From JBDSTZ01 sp039927975 (GTDB lineage Bacteria; Pseudomonadota; Gammaproteobacteria; Burkholderiales; Burkholderiaceae_D): a stretch of DNA of 5,757 nt. The stretch lies in the NCBI GenBank assembly GCA_039927975.1, contig JBDSTZ010000131.1, positions 1-5,757 on the forward strand, given 5' to 3'. Below are positions 5,504 to 5,757 of the stretch, in pieces (the first letter of the stretch is position 1; the number at the start of each line of letters is the position of its first letter). The notes under the pieces were generated by a model, which was not told the DNA's origin, searched no databases, and saw only the letters and a program-made list of their open reading frames with translations. A program made the position numbers and the translations under genes.

Positions 5504-5757
5504 CGCACCACCGAAACGCGCGGAACGCGCGAGGCGCCCTCATCGCCGCCACCACCACCCGGTGGCGGCGCGACGGGTGCGTGTAGCGCGCCGACCGGCG
5601 GCCGCGCCGCAGTCGCGGTCGTGGTCGCGGCAGGCTGCCCGCGCGCGCCGTGCGCCTTGTGCCCATCCGCCTTGTGCCACAAGGCCAGATAGGACGCCGA
5701 TTGATTCATCAGCGTCTGCTGCATGGCGTCGTAGCGTCCGGCCGGCGGCGCCTGCGG
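5500..5757 (-). CDS. C-terminal end of an unidentified protein, gene continues past the right edge
   Basis: An open frame of 85 codons plus TAG enters from the right edge. Upstream of the first Met (5724) the frame stays open (ending GRYDA) and no Shine-Dalgarno precedes that Met, so the true start probably lies outside. The part nearest the edge looks like folded, helical protein (MQQTLMNQSASYLALWHKA). It then becomes low-complexity: two HKAxG units, an Ala/Thr stretch, and Pro/Gly runs (APPPGGGGG). Such tails are typical of disordered C-termini. Codons are GC-rich at position 3, like the neighbours. The stop shares a CTAG palindrome with the PRC-barrel stop, a tight convergent arrangement. 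I do not recognise the family; the helical segment is too short to distinguish, for example, a phasin-like or other granule/envelope protein. It could also be an over-extended or chance frame. Confidence 0.5.
   Translation of the reverse strand, partial: PQAPPAGRYDAMQQTLMNQSASYLALWHKADGHKAHGARGQPAATTTATAARPPVGALHAPVAPPPGGGGGDEGASRVPRVSVVR
5544..5570 (+). terminator. 10-bp GC-rich stem-loop downstream of the PRC-barrel gene
   Basis: Perfect inverted repeat CGCCGCCACC / GGTGGCGGCG with a 7-nt loop, starting 40 nt after the PRC-barrel stop. It is very stable but has no T-run. It also encodes the Pro/Gly tract of the convergent frame, so it may be a by-product of that coding sequence, or a shared 3' structure for two convergent transcripts. 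Confidence 0.4.
5653..5685. repeat. 15-bp-period direct repeat with nested inverted repeat
   Basis: CGCCTTGTGCC occurs at 5653-5663 and again at 5668-5678, exactly five codons apart, giving HKADG-HKAHG in the minus-strand frame. The right copy is also half of a perfect 7-bp inverted repeat GCCTTGT-GCC-ACAAGGC (5669-5685). The in-frame period supports this stretch being coding. Confidence 0.6.

Noticed and set aside
5519..5532. Short direct repeat CGCGCGGAA / CGCGCGAGG-like sequence downstream of the PRC-barrel gene
   Set aside because: Too short and too close to the background composition of CG-rich sequence to support a site or mobile-element end.

Overview
The window is high-GC chromosomal DNA (roughly two thirds G+C, strong G/C preference at third codon positions) from a Gram-negative bacterium that makes LPS. 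The order pyrG-kdsA, with a 4-base stop/start overlap, is typical of Betaproteobacteria, especially Burkholderiales. Protein character and the neighbouring DUF898/M48 pair suggest an Oxalobacteraceae-like genome (Massilia/Duganella/Janthinobacterium group), but this is inference from gene content, not a database match.

Layout. (1) Positions 1-2461, minus strand: a housekeeping operon read right to left, pyrG (CTP synthase) then kdsA (KDO-8-phosphate synthase, cut by the left edge). CTP from PyrG is also the nucleotide that activates KDO (CMP-KDO), so the two genes lie in linked metabolism. (2) Positions 2462-2683: a 222-bp divergent intergenic region that is locally AT-rich. It holds a perfect TATAAT -10 box for pyrG, a small hairpin in the pyrG leader, and a separate sigma70-like promoter for the rightward genes. 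(3) Positions 2684-4978, plus strand: two genes 6 nt apart, an eight-helix YjgN/DUF898 membrane protein and a single-pass membrane-anchored M48 zinc metallopeptidase with an unusual acidic tandem-repeat insert just before its HEIGH motif. They form an obvious two-gene unit, plausibly acting on the envelope, of unknown function. (4) Positions 4979-5101: a 123-bp gap with a stem-loop directly after the peptidase stop and a second small hairpin before a strong Shine-Dalgarno. (5) Positions 5102-5503, plus strand: a small soluble PRC-barrel protein. (6) Positions 5500-5757, minus strand: the C-terminal end of a convergent gene entering from the right edge. Its stop codon shares a CTAG palindrome with the PRC-barrel stop, and I do not recognise the product.

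Most of the window is ordinary core genome. The parts most worth a second look are the DUF898-M48 pair, the acidic insert in the peptidase, the pyrG leader (pyrimidine-rich predicted start, hairpin, no Shine-Dalgarno) and the metal-dependent type of KdsA. I see no tRNA, rRNA, CRISPR array, insertion sequence or phage gene.
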